Origin: JBAOHV01 sp963714875 | GTDB lineage: Bacteria; Actinomycetota; Acidimicrobiia; Acidimicrobiales; Microtrichaceae | Length of the DNA stretch: 64,000 nt | Direction: 5' to 3' | Assembly (NCBI GenBank): GCA_963714875.1 | Contig: CAVQQI010000011.1 | Span: 186,001-250,000 of the forward strand | Part shown: positions 9,871-18,821 of the stretch, piece after piece | Layout: each line of letters opens with the position of its first letter | Numbering within the stretch: the stretch's first letter is position 1 | The notes under the pieces: generated by a model | Told to the model about the DNA's origin: nothing | Databases searched by the model: none | What the model saw: the letters and a program-made list of their open reading frames with translations, nothing else | Program-made: the position numbers and the translations under genes

Positions 9871-10086
9871 GTGGCCACTCACCCGGTGCTCAACGGTTCC
9901 GTCACGTCGTTCGACGACCACGCCGGGCTCGGCGAGGTCACGTCGGCGTCGGGTGCGGTCCATCCGTTCCACTGCACTGCGCTGACCGACGGGTCCCGCA
10001 CGATCGAGGTCGGTGCGCCGGTCAGCTTCCGCGTCGTTGCGGGCGGCTCGGGGCGCCGGGAGGCGACCCAGATCACACGAACCTGA
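9871..10086 (+). CDS. Cold-shock-domain-like small protein
   Basis: This 71-residue protein has the length and strand pattern of a cold-shock OB fold: GSVTSFDDHAGLGEV, then VHPFHCTALTDGSRTI, GAPVSFRVV and EATQI at the end. The RNA-contacting positions differ from CspA: the KGFGFI-type RNP1 is here AGLGEV, and RNP2 is HPFHC. Nucleic-acid binding may therefore be altered. It starts with GTG 10 nt after hisG and is probably cotranscribed with it. A cold-shock-like fold is inferred from pattern only. Confidence 0.7.
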   Translation: MATHPVLNGSVTSFDDHAGLGEVTSASGAVHPFHCTALTDGSRTIEVGAPVSFRVVAGGSGRREATQITRT

Positions 10087-10094
10087 TCGTCCGG

Positions 10095-10126
10095 CGACGC
10101 GCCGAGCTGTGGCGCCTCAGGCGTCG
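10095..10126. terminator. Possible hairpin between convergent genes
   Basis: CGACGC at 10095-10100 can pair with GCGTCG at 10121-10126, and GCGCC at 10099-10103 with GGCGC at 10111-10115, giving an imperfect stem where the cold-shock-like and DUF1844-like genes converge. There is no T-tract, and the right arm lies inside the end of the minus-strand gene. Confidence 0.25.
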
Positions 10127-10584
10127 GGAGTGGCCGACTCGTTGGCCTGCTTGACCTGGACGAAGATCATCTGCACCTGCCCGAGCGCCTCGGTCAGCAT
10201 GGTCCGGTGTTCGCCGAGCCGGTCACCGACGCCCTCGAGCACGCAGCGGAACGCCTCGATGGCCGTCGCCGCCTCGGCGAACGCCGGCGGTTCGCCCTCG
10301 AGGTAGATGGTGGCCAGGTCCAAGAAGCGGATCAGGTGGTTGCTGATCATCTCCGCAGCGGGCGTCGCTGCGATCTCCTGACGCACCCGCATCATCTCGG
10401 CGAGCTCGCCCGCCAGCTCCTGTCGTTCCTCGGACGTGAGGGACTCCAGATCGATGCCGAGTGCCTCTGCTGCGGCGCGCAGCGGCTCGGCCGCATCTGC
10501 GGTGCCGGTGCCGGACGGCGACGACTCGGTGGTGCTGGGGCGGCTGACCGGACGCTCGCCATCGGGTGTCCACAGTGAGCTCAT
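10117..10584 (-). CDS. DUF1844-like protein divergent from infC
   Basis: The 155-residue acidic protein has a variable N terminus and a helical C-terminal half: NHLIRFLDLATIYLEGE, then AIEAFRCVLEGVGDRL and ALGQVQMIFVQVKQA. This pattern and the position next to infC recall the DUF1844 proteins that neighbour infC in other actinobacteria. No enzymatic motif or membrane segment is seen. I take ATG 10584 because the frame upstream to 10701 reads like noncoding leader. Function is unknown. Confidence 0.65.
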   Translation of the reverse strand: MSSLWTPDGERPVSRPSTTESSPSGTGTADAAEPLRAAAEALGIDLESLTSEERQELAGELAEMMRVRQEIAATPAAEMISNHLIRFLDLATIYLEGEPPAFAEAATAIEAFRCVLEGVGDRLGEHRTMLTEALGQVQMIFVQVKQANESATPDA

Positions 10585-10894
10585 CGGGGGTCTCCAGGAG
10601 GTTGTCGCCACGCCGATGCAGACCCGGCGCGGATCGGCTGGTACAGTAGCTGCCACAACCGAGCAAGAGGGCGTCCCGCCCCTCCCGGCCACAACGGTCA
10701 CATCGACCGAGTGCGACCGGGATCATCAGTTTCGCAGCCGGTCTCCGATCGAGTTGCGTTTCGGCGGGTGCTCCGGCATCCGCCCGTTTCGTTTTCGGGC
10801 CGTGGTCCGGACCTACATCAGGGCCATGCCCGGTTGCGGCAACGTACGGACGCGATCCCTGCAGAAAGGACGTGATGTTGAGGAGTGACTCGAA
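10585..10894 (+). promoter_or_regulatory. Promoter and long leader of the infC-rpmI-rplT operon
   Basis: This 310-nt gap holds no gene. A -10-like TACAGT lies at 10642-10647. If used, it leaves a leader of about 240 nt before infC, much longer than other leaders here, and GC-rich enough to fold. Long infC leaders in other bacteria host autoregulation by L20 or IF3. I see no confident L20 operator or intrinsic terminator by eye. Confidence 0.4.
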
Positions 10895-11563
10895 ATAGCT
10901 GCTGCACCTGGAGACGAGACAAGGATCAACGACAGGATCCGGGCACGTGAGGTTCGACTGATCGACCCCGAGGGGGCGCAGTTGGGCATCAAGGCGCTTC
11001 CTGAGGCGTTGAACATCGCTCGCTCGATGGAGCTCGACCTGGTCGAGGTCGCACCGGATGCGAGTCCACCGGTGTGCCGGATCATGAACTTCACCAAGTT
11101 CAAGTACGAGGAGCAGCAGCGGGCCAAGGAGTCCCGCAAGAAGGCGACCAACATCGTGGTCAAGGAGATGAAGTACCGCCCCAAGATCGGCGGCGGCGAC
11201 TTCGACACCAAGACCCGCAAGGTCGCTCAGTTCCTCGGCGAAGGCCACAAGGTCAAGGTCACCATCATGTTCCGCGGGCGAGAGATGCAGCATCCCGAGC
11301 TGGGTCGTCGCATCCTCGATCGTGTGGCCGAAGAGGTCACCTCGGTCGGCAAGGTCGAGGTCATGCCCAAACAGGACGGTCGCAACATGACCATGGTCCT
11401 GGGTCCCGACAAGTTGGCCCAGGAGAAAGCACGTAAGGAAGCTGCCGCAGCTGCGCCCAGCGCGGTCGACGTGGCGTCCGACGGGCCCGCAGCAGTGGTG
11501 TCTCCGGACCCCACTCCCGCTCCGGTCCCAGATCCCGAGCCGGCCGCCGACGACACCGCCTGA
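10895..11563 (+). CDS. infC: Translation initiation factor IF-3, apparent AUA start
   Basis: IF3 binds the 30S subunit and proofreads start-codon choice. The N-terminal domain includes DETRINDRIRAREVRLID and GIKALPEALNIA; the C-terminal domain includes KEMKYRPKIGGGDFDTK and MFRGREMQHPELG. A Pro/Ala-rich tail follows, giving 222 residues. The conserved N-terminal sequence extends upstream of the first usual start (TTG 10982) without any ATG, GTG or TTG, up to an in-frame TGA at 10886. The only sensible start is ATA at 10895, 9 nt after an AGGAG Shine-Dalgarno (10881-10885). A rare start codon here would allow IF3 self-repression, as the AUU start does in E. coli. Confidence 0.9.
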   Translation: MAAAPGDETRINDRIRAREVRLIDPEGAQLGIKALPEALNIARSMELDLVEVAPDASPPVCRIMNFTKFKYEEQQRAKESRKKATNIVVKEMKYRPKIGGGDFDTKTRKVAQFLGEGHKVKVTIMFRGREMQHPELGRRILDRVAEEVTSVGKVEVMPKQDGRNMTMVLGPDKLAQEKARKEAAAAAPSAVDVASDGPAAVVSPDPTPAPVPDPEPAADDTA

Positions 11564-11658
11564 TCATGGCGGGGTGCGTCGCACCCGGCTCAGCTCGCAC
11601 TGTCACGAACCATCCACGCCGCCGGTGACTCCGGTGGTCGTCACCACGAGGAAACCCC

Positions 11659-11853
11659 ATGCCCAAGATGAAGACGAGGTCCGGCGCCAAGAAGCGCTAC
11701 AAGGTGACCGGAACCGGCAAGCTCACGCGCCGCAAGGCCGGACTCAACCACATCCTCGAGAAGAAGTCCGCCTCCCGCAAGCGCAGCCTGCAGGGCGACT
11801 TCGAACTCTCCAAGGGCGACGACCGTCGCGCCCGCAAGCAGCTCGGTATCTGA
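11659..11853 (+). CDS. rpmI: 50S ribosomal protein L35
   Basis: L35 is recognised by MPKMKTRSGAKKRYKVTGTG, KAGLNHILEKKS and the basic DDRRARKQLGI tail. At 64 residues it has the standard size. GAGGAAA sits just upstream of the ATG as ribosome binding site. It lies in the canonical infC-rpmI-rplT order, 95 nt after infC. Confidence 0.97.
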   Translation: MPKMKTRSGAKKRYKVTGTGKLTRRKAGLNHILEKKSASRKRSLQGDFELSKGDDRRARKQLGI

Positions 11854-11880
11854 GCACCGAATCGTCGAAAGGAGCCCCCG

Positions 11881-12267
11881 ATGGCACGTGTCAAGGGTGG
11901 AGTTCATGCGAAGAAGAACCGTCGTGCGGTGCTCGGCAAGGCCAAGGGGTACTACGGCAACCGCAGCCGCAGCTTCCGCTCGGCCAACGAAGCCGTCATG
12001 CACGCCGGGCAGTACGCGTTCCGTGACCGCCGTGCGCGCAAGGGCGAGATGCGCAAGCTGTGGATCCAGCGCATCAACGCCGCATGCCGTACCCACGGTG
12101 TGTCCTACAGCCGCTTCATCAACGGTCTGAAGGTCGCCGGCATCGAGGTCGACCGCAAGGTCCTGGCCGATCTGGCGGTTCGGGACGACGCGGCGTTCGC
12201 TGCGCTGGTCCGCGCTGCGGAGTCGGCGCTCGAGTCCAAGCCGGAACCTGCCGGAGCCGGCAGCTGA
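11881..12267 (+). CDS. rplT: 50S ribosomal protein L20
   Basis: L20 is an early 23S assembly protein. The sequence shows RVKGGVHAKKNRRAVLGKAKGYYGNRSRSF, given here as separate stretches RVKGGVHAKKNRR and KAKGYYGNRSR, then FRDRRARKGEMRKLWIQRIN and YSRFINGLKVAGIEVDRKVL. It has 128 residues and a good AAAGGAG site before the ATG. The next gene starts only 5 nt after its stop. Confidence 0.97.
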   Translation: MARVKGGVHAKKNRRAVLGKAKGYYGNRSRSFRSANEAVMHAGQYAFRDRRARKGEMRKLWIQRINAACRTHGVSYSRFINGLKVAGIEVDRKVLADLAVRDDAAFAALVRAAESALESKPEPAGAGS

Positions 12268-12272
12268 GCCCG

Positions 12273-13190
12273 TTGGGTCGGTCGAATCCCGAGCTGCAAC
12301 TGCTGCGGCGCCTCTCGAGGCGCCGCAGCGTGCGTTCCGCCGAAGGTGCGTTCCTGGTGGACGGGCCCACGTTGCTGACCGAGGCGCTGCACGCCGGTGC
12401 GACGGTCCGCTCGGTCTACGTCGAGTCCGACGCCGACCTGGATCGGGTTCGCCACGCTGTCGATGCCGCTGCAGCAGCGGGGAGCGAGGTCCGTGAGGTG
12501 GCGCCGGGCACCCTCGCGAAGGTGCTGGACCTCGCCACGCCGCAGTCCATCGTGGCCGTGGTCGATCAGCACCATCGGACACCTGACGAGGTCGTGCAGC
12601 ACGCCGTGGACGCGGCACGGCCGGTGCTCGTGCTCGTCGACGTCGGGGACCCCGGCAACGTGGGCACGCTCGTGCGCACCGCAGAGGCGGCCGGCTGCGC
12701 AGGCGTGCTGCTGGTCGGGGCGTGCGCGGACCTGTACAACCCGAAGACGGTGCGTGCCACCGCGGGTGCGGTCTTCAGGGTGCCGGTCGCGGTCTGTGAG
12801 GGGATCGTCGCGCTGATCGCCGCGCTGCAGGACGGCGAGCTCGGTCTGGTCGGCACTTCGGGCGACGGGGGTCGCGCCCCGGAACTGGTGCAGCTCGGGG
12901 GAGCGGTCGCGCTCGCCGTGGGCAGCGAGGCCCACGGCCTGGCGCCCGAGGTGATCGAGCGATGTGATCAGATCGTGACCATCCCGATGGAGGGATCGGT
13001 CGAGTCGCTCAACGCTGCGGTTGCCGGGTCTGTCCTGGCGTTCGAGGCGGCACGTCAACGGCGGGATTCCTCGGTGCCGGATCCGACTGGCGACCCGACC
13101 GCCGTCGTGGGCCACAATGACCGTCCGGTCGCAGCCGGGAGACCGACGCCGGTCGACCCGACGCCTGAGCACGGGAGTGCCACTCGATGA
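12273..13190 (+). CDS. SpoU/TrmH-family rRNA methyltransferase (TsnR-like)
   Basis: This AdoMet-dependent 2'-O-methyltransferase of about 305 residues has an N-terminal RNA-binding domain (GAFLVDGPTLLTEAL) and a knotted catalytic domain with VDVGDPGNVGTLVRTAEAAG, NPKTVRATAGAVFRVP, AVGSEAHGL and IPMEGSVESLNAAVAGSVL. Position between rplT and pheS matches the actinobacterial tsnR-type gene. The start is taken as TTG 12273; a CTG three codons earlier is possible. The last 40 residues are disordered and Pro-rich. The stop overlaps the pheS ATG (ATGA). Confidence 0.88.
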   Translation: MGRSNPELQLLRRLSRRRSVRSAEGAFLVDGPTLLTEALHAGATVRSVYVESDADLDRVRHAVDAAAAAGSEVREVAPGTLAKVLDLATPQSIVAVVDQHHRTPDEVVQHAVDAARPVLVLVDVGDPGNVGTLVRTAEAAGCAGVLLVGACADLYNPKTVRATAGAVFRVPVAVCEGIVALIAALQDGELGLVGTSGDGGRAPELVQLGGAVALAVGSEAHGLAPEVIERCDQIVTIPMEGSVESLNAAVAGSVLAFEAARQRRDSSVPDPTGDPTAVVGHNDRPVAAGRPTPVDPTPEHGSATR

Positions 13191-14227
13191 GCAGTGCAGC
13201 TCGCCACGACGCAGAGGAGCTTGCCGCGACAGCGGTCGACAGGGTCGCGAGGGCAACCGACCTCGCGGAGCTGAGCGAGCTCGAGTCGGAGTACCTGGGC
13301 AAGCGGTCGGCCCTGGGCGCCATGAAGGCGATGATGCGCGACATGGACCCCGAACAGCGTCGCAGCTTCGGCGCGGTGCTCAACGACTCGCGCCGGTCGA
13401 TCGAGGAGACGCTGGCCGAACGCCGAGCGGTGCTCGACGCCGAGGTCCGGCGCGCCCGCCTCGATGCCGAACGTATGGACCTGACCGAGTCGCTCGGCAG
13501 GGTGCGGGTGGGCCACACCCACGTCGTGACACAGACGTGGGAGCGTCTCGAGGACGTGTTCGTCGGCATGGGGTTCTCCGTCGCCGACGGACCGGAGGTG
13601 GAGACCGACTGGTTCAACTTCGAGGCGCTCAACCTCCCGCCGGCACATCCGGCTCGCTCGCTGTGGGACACGCTGTACCTGGACACGACGGGGCTCGGAG
13701 GGGTGGGCGAGGGTGAGCTGGTGCTGCGGACGCACACCTCGCCGGTGCAGATCCGTACCATGCTCCGTGCCGGTCGGACCGGCGATGGACCGCCCATCTA
13801 CGTGGTGTGCCCCGGCCGGGTGTACCGCCGCGACACCGCTGACGCGACACACCTACCGGTGTTCCATCAGATCGAAGGGCTGGTGATCGACAAGGGCATC
13901 TCCATGGGCGATCTGGCCGGGACGATCGAGGAGTTCACCAAGGCCTACTTCGGTGAGCAGATGACCAGCCGCCTGCGACCGTCCTACTTCCCCTTCACCG
14001 AACCATCTGCGGAGTTCGACATCTCGGCGCCCGACGGGTCCTGGTTGGAGCTCGGCGGATGCGGCATGGTGCACCCCAATGTGTTGCGCGCCGGGGGGCT
14101 CGATCCCGAGGAGTGGTCGGGTTTCGCATTCGGCTTCGGCATCGACCGCCTGGCCAAGGTCCGGCACCACGTCGAGGACCTCCGGGAGTTCGTCACCAAC
14201 GACCTGCGGTTCCTCAGCCAGTTCTGA
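13187..14227 (+). CDS. pheS: Phenylalanyl-tRNA synthetase alpha subunit
   Basis: PheS carries the class II catalytic core. A helical tRNA-binding arm (1-90) includes EYLGKRSALGAM; motif 2/3 regions are seen in VFHQIEGLVIDKGI, SWLELGGCGMVHPNVL and FAFGFGIDRLAKVRH. The 346-residue length is normal. It begins in a 4-nt overlap with the methyltransferase gene. A 102-nt gap before pheT contains a GC-rich CCGGCGG/CCGCCGG inverted repeat but no gene. Confidence 0.96.
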   Translation: MSSAARHDAEELAATAVDRVARATDLAELSELESEYLGKRSALGAMKAMMRDMDPEQRRSFGAVLNDSRRSIEETLAERRAVLDAEVRRARLDAERMDLTESLGRVRVGHTHVVTQTWERLEDVFVGMGFSVADGPEVETDWFNFEALNLPPAHPARSLWDTLYLDTTGLGGVGEGELVLRTHTSPVQIRTMLRAGRTGDGPPIYVVCPGRVYRRDTADATHLPVFHQIEGLVIDKGISMGDLAGTIEEFTKAYFGEQMTSRLRPSYFPFTEPSAEFDISAPDGSWLELGGCGMVHPNVLRAGGLDPEEWSGFAFGFGIDRLAKVRHHVEDLREFVTNDLRFLSQF

Positions 14228-14329
14228 CCATCCCGACTCCGGCGGGGCGGTCCTGCGGCGCACGCTCCGCCGGATGCCAGCCCCGCTGCAACCCCGCCCG
14301 ACCCGAACACACCCGGTGGTACCCACACG

Positions 14330-16811
14330 ATGAAGGTCCTCCTGTCCTGGCTCCGAGAGTTCGCCCCGATCGAGGGTGAACCCGACCAGATCGCCCAGCA
14401 GCTCACCGATCTCGGCATGGAGCTCGAATCCGTCGAGCTGATCGGTGGCGGGCTCGACGGCATCGTCGTGGCGCGGGTCCTCGAGGTTCGTGAGCACCCC
14501 GACGCGGATCGGATCCGGCTGGTCGACGTCGACGCCGGCGATGGCACGCCGCTGCAGATCTGCTGCGGTGCGACCAACATGGTCGCCGGCGACCTGGTGC
14601 CGCTGGCCACCATCGGCACCGTCATGCCCGGCGGTCTGCAGATCGCACGCCGGAAGATGCGTGGCCAGGAGAGCAACGGCATGCTGTGCTCCGCCGCCGA
14701 GATGCAGCTGGGTGACGATCACGACGGCATCCTGGTGCTGGGGTCCGACTCGGTTCCCGGCACACCGATCAACGACGCGCTGGGCGTCGTCGCCGACGTC
14801 GTCTACGAGTTCGACGCCCTGCCCAATCGACCCGACACCCTCAGCATCGCGGGCGTCGCACGTGACCTCGCAGCGCACCAGCGGGTGCCCTTCACCCTGC
14901 CGGTGACAGGTGGCGACCTCGTCGACGTCGCGGCTGGCGAGGTCGGCTCGGAGCGCTGTTCGGTCGACATCCAGGCGCCTGACCTGTGTGGGAGATTCCT
15001 CGTGCGGCAGTTGTCGGGGGTGTCCGTCGGTCCGTCGCCGGCATGGCTGGCCCAGCGTCTGATCGCTGTCGGGATGCGCCCCATCAACAACGTCGTCGAC
15101 GTCTCCAACTACGTCATGGTCGAGTTGGGTCAGCCGAACCACACCTACGACCTGGCGAAGCTCCCGGGTGGCCATCTGGGTACCCGGTGGGCGCTCGAGG
15201 GTGAAGTGGTCCGGACGCTGGACGGTGTCGAGCGCCTGCTGAGCGGGGCCGACGGGGTGATCGTCGACCGCGACGACCGGGTCATCGGCCTCGCCGGGGT
15301 CATGGGCGGCGCATCCACCGAGATCTCCTCGTCGACGACCGACGTCGTGCTCGAGATGGCGTGGTGGGACCCGGCCGCCGTCGCCGCCACCTCGGCGCGG
15401 CTGAACCTGCACTCCGAGGCGTCGCTGCGCTTCAAGCGAGGCGTGGACCCCGAGATCGCCCCGCTGGCCGCTCGACGCTTCGCACAACTGCTGTCCGAGG
15501 TGGGTGGCGCCGAATTGCACCCGGGCTACGGTCACCGCCACGGGAAGCCTGCCGACGCCCGCCACCGTGCGGGTGCGCCCCGACCGGGTGAACGCGCTGC
15601 TGGGCACGTCGCTGACGCCTGAGGGCATGGCGTCGCTGATCGGGCCGATCGGGTACCAGTGCGCGAGGTCGGACGACGTGCTCGAGGTGACCGTGCCCAC
15701 CTGGCGGCCCGATTCGACCATCGAGGTCGACATCGTCGAGGAGATCGGCCGGCACCACGGGTTCTCCCGCATCCCCAAGACCGTGCCCTCCTCACCCCAC
15801 ACGGGTGAGTTGAGCGAGCGCCAGCGGGATCGACGGTCGCTGCGGCGGGCGCTGGTGGGGTTCGGCGTGAACGAGGCGATGCCGATGCCGTTCCTGGCAC
15901 CGGGTGACCTGGAACGCTGCGGCCTGCCTCCCGACGGGCTCGTGCTCGCCAACCCGCTGGCGGCCGAGGAGTCGATCCTGCGCACGTCGCTGCTGCCGGG
16001 CCTGGTCAAGGCCGTGGCCTACAACGAGCGTCACCGCAGCCCGGGTGCATGGCTGTTCGAGATCGGTCGTGTGTTCGAGGTGGGTCAGCAGGGCGTGATC
16101 AACGACGTCGCGGCGTCCGAGATCGCGGGCCGCGTGCTCTCGGGGGAGGTCGAACACCTCGGGGTGGTGCTCGCCGGGGCCGACGCCACTTCAGCGGTGG
16201 AGCTCGTCGAGCTGCTCCTGCGCACGGTCGGACGCTGGTACGCCCCTGCAGCCATCAGTGCGTCGCCCGCCGCCGCGGAGCAGTTCGCCGCCCGTCTCGA
16301 ACCGGCGGTGTCGGCCGGGCTGCACCCCGGCCGCTGCGCGAGGGTGCGTCTCGCCGGCGACGCCCCGGACTCGACGACGGGGCCGGTCGTCGGACAGCTC
16401 GGTGAGATCGACCCCGGGGTCCTCGAGGCCCACGACATCGATGAACGGGTCGCATGGGTGCAGCTGGACCTGTCCACGTTGTTGTCGGCCCGGGCCATGG
16501 TGCCCCGGGCCAGGGAGGTGGCACGATTCCCCTCCTCGGACATCGACCTGGCCTTCGTGGTGGGCGCCCGGGTCGCCGCGGATGACGTCCGTCGCACGAT
16601 CCTGGCGGCGTCGCAGGGCGTCGAACCCGTCTCGGTGCAGCTGTTCGACGTCTTCCGTTCCGACCAGCTCGGGGCGGACCACAAGAGCCTGGCATTCCGG
16701 CTCCGATTCCAGGAGCCGGATCGCACCCTGACCGACGCCGAGGTCGCGGATGCGCGGGCGCAGATCATCGACGCCGTCGCCGGGGCGCACGCAGCGACGC
16801 TGCGTGGCTGA
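14330..16811 (+). CDS. pheT: Phenylalanyl-tRNA synthetase beta subunit (one frameshift)
   Basis: PheT (about 826 residues when repaired) supplies tRNA binding and editing. Before the break: MKVLLSWLREF, the tRNA-binding OB domain with QICCGATNMVAGDLVPLA and GMLCSAAEM, B5/B3-B4 parts with MRPINNVVDVSNYVMVELGQ and LAGVMGGASTEIS. After the break: the core with STIEVDIVEEIGRHHGF and the C-terminal anticodon-binding fold with FPSSDIDLAFVVG and DVFRSDQLG. One +1 shift near 15526, in HPG followed by TVTATGSLPTPATV, divides the gene. Nothing conserved is lost and the gene is essential, so a sequencing insertion is the simplest reading. Confidence 0.92.
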
Positions 16812-16861
16812 TCGCGGGCGGTGTCGGACCGATCCGGGGACCCATGCTGCTCCGCAAGTAG

Positions 16862-16893
16862 TTGCAGCAATCTGCACGAACATGCGCTAGTGT
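16862..16893 (+). promoter_or_regulatory. argC promoter with possible ArgR site
   Basis: TAGTGT (16888-16893) ends 6 nt before the argC ATG, implying a leaderless transcript; TTGCAG at 16862-16867 could be a -35 at a long 20-nt spacing. The stretch TGCAGCAATCTGCA is a TGCA-N6-TGCA dyad overlapping this promoter and could be an ArgR operator, since argR lies in the same operon. The operator call is tentative. Confidence 0.4.
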
Positions 16894-16899
16894 GCGCAG

Positions 16900-17919
16900 A
16901 TGATCAACGTCGGCATCATCGGGGCATCCGGGTTCACCGGTGCCGAGCTGCTGCGGCTCTGTCTGGGCCACCCGCAGCTGCGCGTGAGTTTCGCCACGGG
17001 CGACTCGCAGGCCGGCACCCGGGTGGCGGACCTGTACCCGAGCCTGGCGGCCGGCTATCCCGACCTGGTGTTCCAGCCATGGGCCCCCGAACTGCTGGGT
17101 GGTGTCGAGGTGGTGTTCCTGGGGTTGCCCCACGGCGCCAGCCAGGCGATCGTGCCGGATCTCGTGGGGCGCACCCGTGTCGTGATCGACCTCGGGGCGG
17201 ACTTCCGGCTGAGCGAGTCGTCGGACTACGACCAGTGGTACGGGGCAGCGCACAGCTGTCCTGAGCTGCTCGACCGGTTCGTCTACGGGCTGCCCGAGCT
17301 GAACCGTGACCGGCTGGCCGGCGCCGACTGCATCGCTGCGCCGGGTTGCTACCCGACCGCTGCCTCGCTGCCGATGGCCCCGTTGGTCCGTGCGGGTCTG
17401 CTCGATCCCGGGCGGATCATCGTGGATGCGGTCTCCGGAGTGTCGGGAGCCGGCCGACCCGCCAAACCGAACACCACGTTCTGTGCGGTCGACTCCGACG
17501 TCACCGCGTACGGCCTGCTGGCCCATCGCCACACACCCGAGATGGAGATGAACATCGGCGCAACGGTGCTCTTCACGCCCCATCTGGTGCCGATGAGCCG
17601 CGGCATCCTTGCCACCTGCTACGGCCGACCGGCGGACGACGCGCTGCGCACCGGCGACGTGCTCGACTGCCTCGCCGAGTTCTACGCGGACGAGCCGTTC
17701 GTGGTGGTCTCGGAACGGTCGCCGTCGACCAAGGCCACGCTGGGCTCCAACGCTGCCCACCTGAGCGCAAGGGTCGATGAGCGCACCGGTACGGTGATCG
17801 GACTCTGCGCGATCGACAACCTGGGCAAGGGGGCATCCGGCGCGGCGGTGCAGTGCGCCAACCTGGCGCTCGGCCTCGAGGAGACCGCGGGGCTGTCGTT
17901 GGTGGGGACCTACCCATGA
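16900..17919 (+). CDS. argC: N-acetyl-gamma-glutamyl-phosphate reductase
   Basis: ArgC reduces N-acetylglutamyl phosphate to the semialdehyde. Seen: the NAD(P) fold GIIGASGFTGAELLRLC, GLPHGASQAIV, the active-site cysteine in AAPGCYPTAASLP, and DAVSGVSGAGRPAK. At 339 residues it is full length. It begins the argCBDFRGH cluster and its stop overlaps the argB ATG. argJ, usually between argC and argB, is absent here. Confidence 0.96.
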   Translation: MINVGIIGASGFTGAELLRLCLGHPQLRVSFATGDSQAGTRVADLYPSLAAGYPDLVFQPWAPELLGGVEVVFLGLPHGASQAIVPDLVGRTRVVIDLGADFRLSESSDYDQWYGAAHSCPELLDRFVYGLPELNRDRLAGADCIAAPGCYPTAASLPMAPLVRAGLLDPGRIIVDAVSGVSGAGRPAKPNTTFCAVDSDVTAYGLLAHRHTPEMEMNIGATVLFTPHLVPMSRGILATCYGRPADDALRTGDVLDCLAEFYADEPFVVVSERSPSTKATLGSNAAHLSARVDERTGTVIGLCAIDNLGKGASGAAVQCANLALGLEETAGLSLVGTYP

Positions 17920-18821
17920 GCGATCACGACACCGACCCTGCACCGACCCTTCACGACCCGTCGGTCGCGGTCGCCGTGCTGTTGCAGGCGTTGCCCTACA
18001 TCGAGCGGTTCCGCGGCGCCGTCGTCGTGGTCAAGTTCGGCGGCAACGCGATGTCGCGTCCCGAGCTGTTCGCCGACTTCGCCAAGGACATCGTCATGAT
18101 GCACCGGGTGGGGATGCGACCGGTCGTGGTCCATGGCGGCGGACCGCAGATCGGCGAGTGGCTGCGGCGCATGGGGAAGGAGACGTCCTTCGTCGATGGG
18201 CGCCGGGTCACCGACGCCGAGACGCTCGAGGTCGCCCAGATGGTGCTGATCGGCAAGGTCAACTCCGACATCGTCACCGCGCTCAACACCTTCGGTCCGC
18301 TCGCACTCGGTCTGGCGGGAACCGATGCCATGATGCTGACCGCCGAGGCCCATGATGCCGACCTGGGATTCGTGGGGTCGGTCACGCAGGTCAATCCCGA
18401 GCTGATCACACGCACCCTGTCGATGGACCTGATCCCGGTGATCGCGACCATCGGGGCCGACGCAACAGGACAGACCTACAACATCAACGCGGACGACGCC
18501 GCGACCGAGGTCGCACAGGCGCTGCAGGCCGAGAAGCTGATCTTCCTGACCGACGTCCCCGGCCTGCTCGCGGATGTGCAGGACGCTGCGTCGCTCATCA
18601 CCACCGTCGGCACCGACGAGGTGCAGGACCTGATCGGGTCCGGGGTGATCTCTGGCGGGATGATCCCCAAGATGGCCGGCTGCATCCGGGCGATCGACAA
18701 CGGTGTCGGCTCGGTGCACCTGATCGACGGTCGGCTCTCCCACGTGCTGCTGCTCGAACTGCTGACCCGTGCGGGTGTGGGGACGATGGTCGTCCCCGGG
18801 CGCGCAGGAGCTTCGTCATGA
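17916..18821 (+). CDS. argB: Acetylglutamate kinase
   Basis: ArgB phosphorylates N-acetylglutamate. The 301-residue amino-acid-kinase fold shows VVVKFGGNAM, PVVVHGGGPQIG, LGLAGTDAMMLTA, YNINADDAATEVAQAL, FLTDVPGLL and GGMIPKMAGC. Start is ATG 17916 in the ATGA overlap with argC. The N-terminal extension includes the helix typical of arginine-sensitive hexameric enzymes, so feedback inhibition is plausible. The 3' end overlaps argD by 4 nt. Confidence 0.96.
   Translation: MSDHDTDPAPTLHDPSVAVAVLLQALPYIERFRGAVVVVKFGGNAMSRPELFADFAKDIVMMHRVGMRPVVVHGGGPQIGEWLRRMGKETSFVDGRRVTDAETLEVAQMVLIGKVNSDIVTALNTFGPLALGLAGTDAMMLTAEAHDADLGFVGSVTQVNPELITRTLSMDLIPVIATIGADATGQTYNINADDAATEVAQALQAEKLIFLTDVPGLLADVQDAASLITTVGTDEVQDLIGSGVISGGMIPKMAGCIRAIDNGVGSVHLIDGRLSHVLLLELLTRAGVGTMVVPGRAGASS

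Noticed and set aside
13853..16009. Minus-strand open frame of about 718 residues across pheST
   Set aside because: Antisense shadow of pheS and pheT with no conserved sequence.
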